From Kiritimatiellia bacterium (lineage in GTDB: Bacteria; Verrucomicrobiota; Kiritimatiellia; RFP12; UBA1067), in NCBI GenBank assembly GCA_017405115.1, contig JAFRBA010000101.1:1-49435 (forward strand): a stretch of 49,435 nucleotides of DNA, in the 5' to 3' direction. The notes under the pieces were generated by a model, which was not told the DNA's origin, ran no database searches, and worked only from the letters and a program-made list of their open reading frames with translations. The position numbers and the translations under genes are program-made. This document shows, in pieces, positions 25,296 to 32,717 of the stretch. The first letter of the stretch is position 1, and the number at the start of each line of letters is the position of its first letter.

Positions 25296-25930
25296 TGAAG
25301 ATCAACAGGGGTTTTGCCGCCGTTGCGGCGGCGCTTGCGGTCCAGATCGCCGCCATCGGCTGGCTTGTCTGGCGCTACGAGCGAATTGTGCTGAACGGAA
25401 CAGAGGTTCGGATCAAATGCCAGGCGTACGATCCATACGATCCGCTTCGCGGACGCTATCTCGGCATGACTGTGAGCGAGGAGTGCACGAACATTCTCTT
25501 CCGCGTGGAGGAGCTGGACGAGTATGCGCATCACAAAGACGTCTTCGCCAAGCTTGCCGAGATCCCCGGAAGCAACGGAATATACCGCGTCGAAGCCGTT
25601 GCGAAGGAACCGGACGGCAACGGACTCTGGGCTAAGTGCGAATCAGCCAGTTTTGGCTATCTGCTCGAATGGAATGCCCAAAAGAAGAATGAATCGAATG
25701 AGGAATTCTGGAAGCGGCGCAATAAGTCGGGCAGGAAGGCCGTCGTGTCGTTTCCCGACAGGCTTTTCGTGAACGAGAAGATCGCGCCGGTGGCAGAGAA
25801 GCTTCTCCGCAAGCGCACGGCCTCCGCCGTCGCCGTGTACCGCGTGCTAGACGGAGAGATCGTTCTCACTGACATTGAGATAAACGGCCAGCCAATCCTC
25901 TCGGCCGTCAAGGAGGGCCATGATGATTAA
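25295..25930 (+). CDS. GDYXXLXY domain membrane-anchored protein
   Basis: A 211-residue protein with one N-terminal membrane helix (AAVAAALAVQIAAIGWLVW) and an extracytoplasmic domain. The hallmark segment is here DPYDPLRGRYLGM, a variant of the D.....GDYVxLxY motif. The usual second part, VFLVLDDGEIRI-like, is seen as AVYRVLDGEIVLTDIEI. It is the standard partner of DUF2157. ATG at 25295 sits 7 nt after AGGAGGG and overlaps the DUF2157 stop; a GTG at 25292 is possible. Confidence 0.8.
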   Translation: MKINRGFAAVAAALAVQIAAIGWLVWRYERIVLNGTEVRIKCQAYDPYDPLRGRYLGMTVSEECTNILFRVEELDEYAHHKDVFAKLAEIPGSNGIYRVEAVAKEPDGNGLWAKCESASFGYLLEWNAQKKNESNEEFWKRRNKSGRKAVVSFPDRLFVNEKIAPVAEKLLRKRTASAVAVYRVLDGEIVLTDIEINGQPILSAVKEGHDD

Positions 25931-26765
25931 GAAAGCATTTTTGTCCGCATTGCGCATAACCGCCATTGTCGCAGTGCTTGCCTTTGCGATTGGAACTTTC
26001 TGCCTCAACTTTCTGATGTTCCATCCAGTGAGAGGCGGATATGGCGAAAAGACGCCCGGTTATGTTGACATCGGGACAAATGGCGTAAAGATCGCGGCGA
26101 TTGTCCTTGGACCGGAGCACGGGAAGAAGGCGATTATCCGCTGCCACGGCAACGCGGAAGACTGTGTGGGAACGCTCTGGAAACTGTGGGAACTCGCCGG
26201 TAACGGCTATACAGTCGCAGCAGTCGATTATCCAGGCTACGGGCTGTCCGACGGCTTGCCTAACGAAGAAGGTTGCTACAGGAACGTCCACCGACTCTAC
26301 GACTGGCTCGTCGAGAAGCGCGGATTCAAGCCGGACGACATCATCGTAGACGGATTCTCGATCGGCACTGGTCCTGCGACGGAACTTGCGGCGACACGAC
26401 CTTGTGACGGGCTTATCCTTGAGGCGCCGTTCCTCTCTGCGCCGCGCGTGGTGACGCGCGTTAGGATTCTGCCGATTGATCCGTTCCCGAACCTGAAACG
26501 CATTAGAAACGTGAAGTGCCGAGTCTTGATGATTCATGGAACGGGCGACCGAGTCGTTCCCTTCTCCCAGGGACAGGCGCTTTTCAATCTTGCCAACGAG
26601 CCGAAACGCTTTGTGTCTGTTGAGGAGGGTGAACACAACTCGCTTCCTGACGACCTAGGCGGCGAGACCTACATCAAGTTGATCAGGGACTTTGCTGACA
26701 ATGCGGGGGCGGAGGCTCGCACCCCCAATCAGGTCGGGGCGGCGGGCCTCAGCGCCCGCCAGTAA
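25923..26765 (+). CDS. Membrane-anchored alpha/beta-hydrolase (YfhR/ABHD13-like)
   Basis: A 280-residue serine hydrolase with an N-terminal membrane helix (ALRITAIVAVLAFAIGTF). Catalytic elements are the HGNAED oxyanion region, VDYPGYGLSDG, the nucleophile GFSIGTGPA, HGTGDRVVPFSQG with the aspartate, and EGEHNSLPDD with the histidine. AGGAGGG lies 5 nt before ATG 25923; ATG 25920 is also possible. The last ~18 residues (EARTPNQVGAAGLSARQ) come from a palindromic repeat and are probably not part of the fold. Confidence 0.82.
   Translation: MIKKAFLSALRITAIVAVLAFAIGTFCLNFLMFHPVRGGYGEKTPGYVDIGTNGVKIAAIVLGPEHGKKAIIRCHGNAEDCVGTLWKLWELAGNGYTVAAVDYPGYGLSDGLPNEEGCYRNVHRLYDWLVEKRGFKPDDIIVDGFSIGTGPATELAATRPCDGLILEAPFLSAPRVVTRVRILPIDPFPNLKRIRNVKCRVLMIHGTGDRVVPFSQGQALFNLANEPKRFVSVEEGEHNSLPDDLGGETYIKLIRDFADNAGAEARTPNQVGAAGLSARQ
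26704..26763. repeat. Palindromic repeat at the 3' end of the hydrolase gene
   Basis: Two G/C stems, GGGGG-CGGAGGCTCGCA-CCCCC and GGCGGGC-CTCAGC-GCCCGCC, lie within the last codons of the hydrolase gene and extend the reading frame by about 18 residues. A GGCGGGC/GCCCGCC stem also occurs inside the enhancer-binding protein gene at 47484-47505. Confidence 0.6.
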
Positions 26766-26777
26766 AAGGAACAAGCA

Positions 26778-28844
26778 ATGAAAAACTCATTTATCCCGCT
26801 GTTCACGACAAACTTCTTCGGGACGCTGAACGACAACTTCCTGAAGACGCTGGCAAGCTTCACCGTCATCGGGTGGATCTCCGACGAGCGCGTCAAGTCG
26901 ATCGCGATGGGTGTGACGGCAGGGGCGCTTGTGCTGCCCTACATCCTCTGCTCGCCGCTTGCCGACCGGCTGACTGCCGTCTGGGAGAAGAAGAGGATAG
27001 TCCGCCTCGCCAAATGGGCTGAGCTGCCGATAATGGCAGTCGCCATTGCCGGCTTTCTGCTGGAATCGCCTTGGCTCGTCATCGGCGCGGTTCTGCTGAT
27101 GGGCCTCCAAAGCTCACTCTACTCCCCGGCGAAGTACGCGCTCGTCCGCGACATCGGCGGCGAAGGCCGCATTTCAACCGGCATGGGCGGCATGGAGGGC
27201 GTGTCGTTCCTTGGCGTCCTGACGGGCACAGTGGCGGGGGCGGTTGTGTCCGATCTGGAAATCGGGCACCAGGACTGGCACCTGTCGTATTACGCCCTTG
27301 TGGGCTTTGCGGCCCTTGGCCTTCTTGCGAGCTATACCATTCGCGCCAGGGAAGAGCTCAACCGCTCGCTCCACGCCATAAACCCGGTTCGATACATCCG
27401 CCGCGCATATCGAATGTCCGGGCGCTACGAGGGGCTGAACGCCGTCGTCTTCACGCTCTCCGTCTTCTGGTGGGCGGCGGCAATGCTCCAGATGGGGCTC
27501 TTGGTCTACGGCAAGTCGGAAACGGGGCTTGGCCTTGACGCGACGCGCACGGGCATGCTGCTCTGCGGCGCGGCGGTTGGCATCGTCGCTGGGCAGGTCG
27601 TCGCCGGATTCGTCGACCGTCGGCGCTTCCTTCTCGGCGCAACGCTCCTGACGGGCTGGATCGCCGCAGCGCTTCTCGCGGTCCTCTATTTCGCGCCGCT
27701 GCCGCCGAAGTGGTTCGGAGCCGTACTGGCCGCGCTCGCCTTCGACCTCGGCTTCTTCAAGCTGCCGTTCGACACGGAGATGCAGAAGGTCGTGAAGGGC
27801 CCGAAGCTGAACACTGTGCTCGCGTACTTCAACCAGGTGTCGTTTCTCTTCATGCTCGCGGCGAGCGGATGCTATGCGCTCGTCAGCTGGGCCTTCGGGC
27901 CAAGGGCCTTTCTGCTTCTTCTCGCGATTGCGTTTGCTGTCGCGCCGTTTCTCTTCGCGTTCAACTATCGCCCGGTTCTGCTGTTCGTCGGCCGATGGAT
28001 ATTCGCCAGGCGCTACAATGTCAAGGTCGAGGGAATGGAGGCGATAATTGGGCATGAGACGATAGACGAGAGGCGAGAGGGACATTCGCGTCTCGCGTCT
28101 AAAGTCTCGCGTCAAGAAGCTGATCGCCGCCAGACAGCCTATTTGGTCCTGCCCAACCACCCCGCGATGGTAGACCCGATGCTTGTCACGGCTGAATTCT
28201 GGAAGACGCCACTTAAGCCGCTCTGTGACGAGTCGTTCTTCAACGCCGGAATCGTCGCCCCGCATGTCCTGAGGGCGCTTGGCACAGTTGCCGTGCCGGA
28301 CCTGCGCAAGCACCGCACGGCGAAAGGCGCTTCGATTGCGCGCGGGTTGAGCGGCATCATAATGGACACGCTCGTCGGCGGCGGCAACGTGATCTTCTAC
28401 CCTTCCGGACACATCCAGACCGAGCCGGACAGAGAAGACGTCGGCACGCGCCAGCTCGCATACAACATTTGCAGGGAGATTGCGGGCGGCTCCTCCGCGG
28501 CCGCGCAGGTCCGCGTAATAGGCGTGAGGACACGGGGCCTTTGGGGCTCGATCTGGAGCCGCGCGGGGCGCACGGCGTCGCCTCCGTTTGTGCCGACATT
28601 CGTCAAGAGCATATTCCTGTGGTTCTTCTGGTCGCCGTTCGTCCGCCGCCGCCGCGTGACGATGCACGTCGAAGACATCACCGACCGCGCGAAGGAATGG
28701 GCAAAGCTCACGCGCCTTGAATTCAACGCGAGGCTGAACGAATGGTACAACGAGCCTTCGACGGCATTGTTGACGGCGGCAACGGGGAATGATATGATAA
28801 CCGGCGGGGAAACCAAGTTGGACTCCAGGGAGACCGCGACATGA
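26778..28844 (+). CDS. MFS transporter (LplT-like) fused to PlsC-type acyltransferase
   Basis: A 688-residue fusion. Residues 1-400 form an MFS lysophospholipid-transporter-like domain with 12 helices (start PLFTTNFFGTLNDNFLKTL, the LplT/Aas-type entry). Residues about 400-660 form a glycerolipid acyltransferase with the HX4D-equivalent NHPAMVDP, then CDESFFNAG, and FYPSGHIQTE in place of the usual PEGTRS. The pairing suggests import and re-acylation of lysophospholipids at the inner membrane. There is no C-terminal acyl-ACP synthetase domain as found in longer homologues. About 30 residues between the domains come from a repeat-like insertion. Its stop overlaps dgkA by ATGA. Confidence 0.85.
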   Translation: MKNSFIPLFTTNFFGTLNDNFLKTLASFTVIGWISDERVKSIAMGVTAGALVLPYILCSPLADRLTAVWEKKRIVRLAKWAELPIMAVAIAGFLLESPWLVIGAVLLMGLQSSLYSPAKYALVRDIGGEGRISTGMGGMEGVSFLGVLTGTVAGAVVSDLEIGHQDWHLSYYALVGFAALGLLASYTIRAREELNRSLHAINPVRYIRRAYRMSGRYEGLNAVVFTLSVFWWAAAMLQMGLLVYGKSETGLGLDATRTGMLLCGAAVGIVAGQVVAGFVDRRRFLLGATLLTGWIAAALLAVLYFAPLPPKWFGAVLAALAFDLGFFKLPFDTEMQKVVKGPKLNTVLAYFNQVSFLFMLAASGCYALVSWAFGPRAFLLLLAIAFAVAPFLFAFNYRPVLLFVGRWIFARRYNVKVEGMEAIIGHETIDERREGHSRLASKVSRQEADRRQTAYLVLPNHPAMVDPMLVTAEFWKTPLKPLCDESFFNAGIVAPHVLRALGTVAVPDLRKHRTAKGASIARGLSGIIMDTLVGGGNVIFYPSGHIQTEPDREDVGTRQLAYNICREIAGGSSAAAQVRVIGVRTRGLWGSIWSRAGRTASPPFVPTFVKSIFLWFFWSPFVRRRRVTMHVEDITDRAKEWAKLTRLEFNARLNEWYNEPSTALLTAATGNDMITGGETKLDSRETAT
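28050..28125. repeat. Repeat-like in-frame insertion between MFS and PlsC domains
   Basis: The segment consists of alternating GACGAGAGGCGAGAG and GCGTCTCGCGTCTAAAG words, which are near inverted copies of each other. It encodes ETIDERREGHSRLASKVSRQ, a stretch without counterpart in usual PlsC domains, just before the catalytic NHP motif. The GCGTCTCGCGTC word is like that near 14890. Confidence 0.5.
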
Positions 28845-29197
28845 AAAGAACAAGCGTGTTCAAGTCATTGATTTACGCCGTGTCAGGCTTTCTTGACGCG
28901 GCGAGGCACGAGCGCTCCATGCACTTCCATCTCCTTGCCACCGTCCTGGTGGTTGCGCTTGGGATATGGACTGGCCTTGAGAAGTGGGAATGGGTGGCGA
29001 CGGCCATCTGCTGCGCCGCCGTGATTTCGCTTGAGTGCGCGAACACGGCGATCGAGGCCGTGGTTGACCTGGCCTCTCCGGAGATCCACCCCCTTGCAAA
29101 GAAGGCGAAGGACTGCGCCGCCGGAGCGGTGCTGGCGGCGGCAGTCGGGGCGGTGATAGTCGGAATGATTATCTTCCTCCCGAAACTCGTCTTTTAG
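28841..29197 (+). CDS. dgkA: Diacylglycerol/undecaprenol kinase (DgkA family)
   Basis: A small trimeric membrane kinase of 118 residues with three helices. The family signature is present as ECANTAIEAVVDL, followed by HPLAKKAKDCAAGAVL. The early FLDAARHERSMHFHL also fits. It phosphorylates diacylglycerol or, in many bacteria, undecaprenol; sequence alone does not decide. Co-translation with the MFS-PlsC fusion through an ATGA overlap supports a role in phospholipid recycling. It converges with the GHL10-like gene, with 11 bp between the two stops. Confidence 0.92.
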   Translation: MKRTSVFKSLIYAVSGFLDAARHERSMHFHLLATVLVVALGIWTGLEKWEWVATAICCAAVISLECANTAIEAVVDLASPEIHPLAKKAKDCAAGAVLAAAVGAVIVGMIIFLPKLVF

Positions 29198-29208
29198 CAA
29201 GTGCCCGC

Positions 29209-30423
29209 TTATTCTTCTGCGGGGACGTTCTCCCCGAGGATGCCGCGCCATGCCTCGTCGCGGTACGGCCGCAGGGGGAAGTTGAAGAAGTAGATGCCGT
29301 CGGCACCGCCCTTGCGCATTAGGTCTATCCAATGCCGATACTCGCCGAGGCTCAGGATTCGGCGCGCGCCGTTCTCGACGATGCCGTTGTCCGTGCCGGC
29401 TATGAACCGCGCCCTGCCTCCAAGCAGCTTGCGCCAGGCCTCCATGTGGTATTCATACTCGATCGACCCGTACATGTTGCAGGCGACAACCATGTCGACA
29501 AGCCCCTCCCGCGCCCAGACGTCGACGTCGGCGCCCATCTTCCGCGCCTGCTCCGGATCCGGCAGAAAACGCACCGAGATCCCCACCGGATGCCCCCGGC
29601 GCCTGGCCGCATCGCTGCATGCTTCGCGGATTCCACGGACAAAAGCCGTCAGTATCGGCGCGTTCTCGCGTTCCGTTCCCGCGCGGAAATAATACGGAAA
29701 GCGAATCATGTCGAGTTCGACGCCGTCGACGTCATAGCGCTCAAGCGACTCGCGGATGTACGCGGCCATGCGGTCGCGGACCGGCTTCTGCGCATAGTCA
29801 AGCCCGTTATGCCACCCCCCTTCTTTGCTGATGTGATACTCGGGGTGCTCCTTCCAGAACGTGCTGATCATGGGATCGGACGCCGTCTGCGTGCCGTGGA
29901 TGTCGTTCATCCGGAAGGAGAGCCAGGGGCTCACCCCCCTCTGTCGGCATCGGCGGATCATGACTGCATAGACGTCAAACCCGCGCTCGAAGGCTTCCTT
30001 GAGATTCCGTATGAACGGCTGCTTCTGGCTTCCCGGCTCGTCCAGCGAGGCCCATATCGGCTCAACCACCTTCGAGGGCCAGAACGAACGCTGGTAGTTG
30101 ACGTTTACGAACAGATGCGTCAGGTTGCCGCCGGCCAGGGCGTCGACATACCGTTCCACGCCCCGTTCCGTGCAGTCAACCTCCGGCGGGAACCGAAAGT
30201 CCCATAGGTTCGAAAACGCATTGGCCTTGCCCTCCGTCTTGGTGACGATGGACTTGGCGTTCACTACGAAGAAGTGCTCGGCCGGCTCGTTGACGATCAG
30301 CGGAGCCGTCCCAGCCGTCAGCCGCAGGGCCATCACCGCCAACAACCCCACGGGCCAACGCGGGAACATGTCCTCGCGCTGCCTCAAGCGCCTATCAATG
30401 GAATCGTCACAACTCTTTTTCAT
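29209..30423 (-). CDS. Glycoside hydrolase-like family 10 (GHL10) secreted protein
   Basis: About 404 residues. The body is a TIM-barrel of the GHL10/family-10-like type: GGNLTHLFVNVNYQ, GVSPWLSFRMNDIHG, YIRESLERYDVDGVELDMIRFP, PVGISVRFLPDPEQ and FFNFPLRPY. A hydrophobic signal-like segment is FPRWPVGLLAVMALRLTAG. The first about 18 codons and the promoter are nearly shared with the DjlA-like gene at 32642 (RQREDMFPR versus KQREDMFLR), so this gene seems to have captured a foreign promoter and leader. An internal ATG (MFPRW) may be the ancestral start. ATG at 30423 is exactly 7 nt after TATAAT. Confidence 0.72.
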   Translation of the reverse strand: MKKSCDDSIDRRLRQREDMFPRWPVGLLAVMALRLTAGTAPLIVNEPAEHFFVVNAKSIVTKTEGKANAFSNLWDFRFPPEVDCTERGVERYVDALAGGNLTHLFVNVNYQRSFWPSKVVEPIWASLDEPGSQKQPFIRNLKEAFERGFDVYAVMIRRCRQRGVSPWLSFRMNDIHGTQTASDPMISTFWKEHPEYHISKEGGWHNGLDYAQKPVRDRMAAYIRESLERYDVDGVELDMIRFPYYFRAGTERENAPILTAFVRGIREACSDAARRRGHPVGISVRFLPDPEQARKMGADVDVWAREGLVDMVVACNMYGSIEYEYHMEAWRKLLGGRARFIAGTDNGIVENGARRILSLGEYRHWIDLMRKGGADGIYFFNFPLRPYRDEAWRGILGENVPAEE

Positions 30424-30439
30424 GGCGCACATTATACCA
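30421..30439 (-). promoter_or_regulatory. Promoter-leader cassette, copy A
   Basis: Minus strand TGGTATAATGTGCGCCATG: extended -10 box, 7 nt, ATG. Near-identical copies are at 31792, 32650, 43923 and 45633. The sequence upstream (GACTAACTG 17 bp before the -10) is shared with copy D. Confidence 0.75.
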
Positions 30440-30456
30440 TTTTTGGGGCATTCCAG

Positions 30457-30834
30457 TTAGTCCGCTCTTGTGGCAATGCCTTCTCCAAGCCTTTCCAATG
30501 CAATTTGATTTGTGCTTCCACCAGAGACGAATTCGGCGCATGCGACTGGTGCCGTCTCGTCCGAATGGCAGAACGCGTTGTCGGCGAGGCGAAAGTCACC
30601 GTTCTGCGACTCCATCTCGAAGTTGCCGCTTGAGCCGTGCAAAATCTCGCGGCACCAGTACACGCAACCTTCCATCCCCTTCCCGCAAACAACGACAGGG
30701 GAGCACCGCTCTCCACCGATCTGTCTCACGCACTCCCATATCGGCCCCACGACATAATGCCGCCCATCCTGCGACACATATTGCGTGACGTCAGCAAGGT
30801 AATATGCCGACTCGAATTCAAACTGATTACTCAT
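30457..30834 (-). CDS. Hypothetical small cysteine-containing protein
   Basis: A 125-residue soluble protein with no recognised domain. It starts NQFEFESAYYLADVTQYVSQ and has six cysteines, with a GPIWECVRQIGGERCSPVVVCG stretch (quoted in part: IWECVRQ, CSPVVVCG) and EGCVYWCREI. No signal peptide or membrane helix. AAAGGAGA lies 8 nt before the ATG. It follows the 46-residue membrane protein by 19 nt, so it belongs to the operon read from the sigma-54 promoter at 31045. The gene stop is followed directly by promoter cassette A. Confidence 0.6.
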   Translation of the reverse strand: MSNQFEFESAYYLADVTQYVSQDGRHYVVGPIWECVRQIGGERCSPVVVCGKGMEGCVYWCREILHGSSGNFEMESQNGDFRLADNAFCHSDETAPVACAEFVSGGSTNQIALERLGEGIATRAD

Positions 30835-30853
30835 TTTAGTTTCTCCTTTGTTT

Positions 30854-30994
30854 TCAGATTCTTAGACAAATTACGAACAGCTCAAGGGCGATAACAACAA
30901 GCGATCCGGCCATGACACAGCCGATGATTGTAAGCACACGCCCCCAATCCTTGAACGCCGCCGGAGACGCTTTCAGGTCATCCACCCACTTCAT
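30854..30994 (-). CDS. 46-residue single-pass membrane protein (MKWVD family)
   Basis: Begins KWVDDLKASPAAFKDWGRV and continues into one membrane helix (VLTIIGCVMAGSLVVIALEL), ending VICLRI. Its MKWVD start matches that of the 86-residue membrane protein at 34734, which also lies second in a sigma-54 operon. The ATG overlaps the end of a 17-codon remnant frame (31031-30978). The function is unknown. Confidence 0.6.
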   Translation of the reverse strand: MKWVDDLKASPAAFKDWGRVLTIIGCVMAGSLVVIALELFVICLRI

Positions 30995-31031
30995 TACGCC
31001 ATACTTTCTTTGCTTCGATGTAATCAACCAT
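30978..31031 (-). pseudogene. Remnant of the zinc-ribbon gene (17 codons)
   Basis: ATG at 31031 opens VDYIEAKKVWRNEVGG and stops. The first codons match FDYIKALL of the zinc-ribbon gene at 34922 at DNA level (GATTACATCGAAGCA versus GACTACATCAAAGCA). The middle, including both CPKCG knuckles, is gone. It probably arose by internal deletion, or acts as a leader for the following membrane protein. Confidence 0.5.
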
Positions 31032-31044
31032 ACACCAACTTTGT

Positions 31045-31061
31045 AGCAATATCTGTGCCAA
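31045..31061 (-). promoter_or_regulatory. Sigma-54 promoter, site 1
   Basis: Minus strand TTGGCACAGATATTGCT: GG at -24 and GC at -12 with the correct 10-bp spacing, matching the consensus TTGGCACGNNNNTTGCW closely. The ATG at 31031 is 14 nt from the element edge, the same distance as at site 2. No sigma-70 -10 box is present. Confidence 0.78.
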
Positions 31062-31107
31062 CTAATCTAGACAACGGCAAACGTTCAGTTGTCGGAGTGC
31101 CGTCCCT

Positions 31108-31139
31108 ACCATGTGGCCACAAAACAGACACCACATGGT
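31108..31139. promoter_or_regulatory. Inverted repeat upstream of sigma-54 site 1
   Basis: ACCATGTGG (31108-31116) and CCACATGGT (31131-31139) form a perfect 9-bp inverted repeat about 75-105 bp above the predicted start, the usual place for an enhancer-binding site. Confidence 0.5.
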
Positions 31140-31164
31140 CAATATATGAACAATAAGGCGAATG

Positions 31165-31794
31165 TCATATCCTATCGGACTTTACAAAGTCCGATAGGGA
31201 CTTATCGGGTGAAATACTACCCGTCGCGAGGGAAAGAAGAGCCTGTTCCAAGTTGCTTCTTGGTTGGCAAATGCGATATTTGCCATCTGAGTCTAATTCT
31301 ACCACATTTGCATCCCGCATTGTCCGCAGATGCCTTGAAAGGCTCATTGTCGGGATTCCGGTTGTCGATGCCAGATCAGCAAACCTGCAACCGCCGCGCT
31401 CCGACACGCAGACAATGATTCTTATTCGTCGCTCGTACGAATATGCCAATAATGTCGGAAGGACTTCCATGGGCCAATTCTTTTCCATCACTTTTCTCGA
31501 GGCAAACAACTCCGCAAACGCCTGCTGCAGAATCCTCGCCTCGGGTAATGATCTGTCTTGCCCGTCGCCATAAAACACGAAAGATGAGTATCGCCTTGCC
31601 GAAATGAGTCCACGGGCATTCAATGCCCGCAGATATATGCTTGCCGTAGGCACCGCGAGATCTAGTTCGCTCGCCAGCTCCGTAACTCCTTTCTTCCCTT
31701 TTGAGCGAAAGACAGCTTCAAGGAAGCGAAGCCTGTTGACGTTCGCAAGAGCCCTAACAGTTCTCCAGACAGTTGGACGTAGCGGTTCATTCAT
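31165..31794 (-). CDS. Double winged-helix (ArsR-like) regulator
   Basis: A 209-residue protein with two ArsR-type winged helices. The first is ALANVNRLRFLEAVF...GVTELASELDLAVPTASIYLRALNARGLI, the second IRIIVCVSERGGCRFADLASTTGIPTMSLSRHLRTMRDANVV (both quoted in part). No metal-binding cysteine pair typical of ArsR is evident. The gene is bracketed by two 28-bp palindromes, one above its promoter and one at its last codons, so it probably controls itself and possibly the next operon. ATG at 31794 lies 7 nt after TACAAT in a copy of the promoter-leader cassette. Confidence 0.75.
   Translation of the reverse strand: MNEPLRPTVWRTVRALANVNRLRFLEAVFRSKGKKGVTELASELDLAVPTASIYLRALNARGLISARRYSSFVFYGDGQDRSLPEARILQQAFAELFASRKVMEKNWPMEVLPTLLAYSYERRIRIIVCVSERGGCRFADLASTTGIPTMSLSRHLRTMRDANVVELDSDGKYRICQPRSNLEQALLSLATGSISPDKSLSDFVKSDRI
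31171..31198. promoter_or_regulatory. 28-bp palindrome, downstream copy
   Basis: Half-site CCTATCGGACTTT and its mirror are separated by AC. It covers the last codons of the double winged-helix gene and lies about 110 bp above sigma-54 site 1. It is 25 of 28 identical to the copy at 31828, so it is probably an operator rather than a terminator; no T-run follows. Confidence 0.65.
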
Positions 31795-31810
31795 GGTGCA
31801 TATTGTATCA
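31792..31810 (-). promoter_or_regulatory. Promoter-leader cassette, copy E
   Basis: Minus strand TGATACAATATGCACCATG: extended -10 variant TACAAT, 7 nt, then the ATG of the double winged-helix regulator. Confidence 0.7.
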
Positions 31811-31827
31811 CAATTATGCCATGGAAT

Positions 31828-31855
31828 GCTATCGGACTTTGCAAAGTCCGATAGC
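31828..31855. promoter_or_regulatory. 28-bp perfect palindrome, upstream operator
   Basis: A fully symmetrical site built from half-site GCTATCGGACTTTG. It sits about 20-48 bp above the -10 box of the double winged-helix gene, where binding would block or assist RNA polymerase. Confidence 0.7.
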
Positions 31856-31901
31856 ACGAATATAACCGTCAATATGAATTATGCACTGGCATACGGACTG
31901 A

Positions 31902-32642
31902 TTATAAGCCTCTTGCCTTGCGGATCGTGTCCCAGGCATCGTTGATCCGCGCCATCTGATCCGTAGCCGCCGCGACACGCCCCTCAGACGCGCCGGAGGC
32001 GCGGAGGATGTCCGGGTGGCACTTCTTGGCCGCGAGGCGGTAGGCGCGGCGGACGGAGGCATCGTCGGCGGTGCTGGCGCAACCGATCAGCTCGTATGCC
32101 TTCTGCAACGCTGTCTTTGGGCGGGGCGGCGGTTCGCGCCTTGTCCGCTCGTGCGTCTCCTTGCGCTTTGAGCGATGTGTTTCTTCTTGCGCCTTCTGGT
32201 CGCTGTACGTCCATTCGCGGAATGTCCCGGAACGCTTGCGGAAGTAGATGTTGAAGTAGGCTTCCGGTAGATTCAGGTACTTGCAGATGCCTTTCAGGTT
32301 ATCCTTGTGGACGGCTTTCAGAAGCCCCGTGGCGCAACTGATGTCCCAGAGGAGTTCATACACGGCAAGGCAATCCGCCGCCGACGCATACTTATTGGAG
32401 AACTCCCACGCCTGCCTGTAGAGCGAAATGCGACTCCTCTTCGACTCGTTGAACACGCGGACGCAGAACTTGCGCCGTGCCGCCGCTCGCGGAAACCGGG
32501 CGAACGCTCCCTCGGCGGCATGGGTTTCCCACGCATCGACCTTGCCGTCCGCTTTTGCCATCTTCGCAAGCATTCCGAACAGCCGCCGCAAGAACATATC
32601 CTCGCGCTGCTTCACCCGCTTCTTGATGTCATTGTTAACCAT
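31902..32642 (-). CDS. DjlA-like protein: TerB-like domain plus C-terminal J domain
   Basis: A 246-residue protein. Residues about 12-125 resemble the TerB/DjlA helical domain (RLFGMLAKMAKADGKVDAWE at its start). A charged linker (QEETHRSKRKETHERTRREP) leads to a J domain with RRAYRLAAKKCHPDIL, including the HPD motif needed to stimulate DnaK. Unlike DjlA it has no N-terminal membrane helix. ATG at 32642 lies 10 nt below a cassette ATG at 32652, which opens a five-codon frame (KQNG then stop) overlapping this start. It follows the helicase gene and has its own promoter cassette. Confidence 0.78.
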   Translation of the reverse strand: MVNNDIKKRVKQREDMFLRRLFGMLAKMAKADGKVDAWETHAAEGAFARFPRAAARRKFCVRVFNESKRSRISLYRQAWEFSNKYASAADCLAVYELLWDISCATGLLKAVHKDNLKGICKYLNLPEAYFNIYFRKRSGTFREWTYSDQKAQEETHRSKRKETHERTRREPPPRPKTALQKAYELIGCASTADDASVRRAYRLAAKKCHPDILRASGASEGRVAAATDQMARINDAWDTIRKARGL

Positions 32643-32649
32643 TCTGTTT

Positions 32650-32668
32650 CATGGCGCACATTATATCA
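32650..32668 (-). promoter_or_regulatory. Promoter-leader cassette, copy B
   Basis: Minus strand TGATATAATGTGCGCCATG followed by AAACAGAATGG. The cassette ATG starts a five-codon mini-ORF whose stop overlaps the start of the DjlA-like gene. Confidence 0.75.
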
Positions 32669-32717
32669 TTTTTCGGAGGCAATCGACGTCAATCTTGACG
32701 TTCCGAGCGGCTACCCT

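Noticed and set aside
31171..31198. Intrinsic terminator at the end of the double winged-helix gene
   Set aside because: Strong stem, but no loop to speak of and no T-run; the twin copy above the promoter favours an operator.
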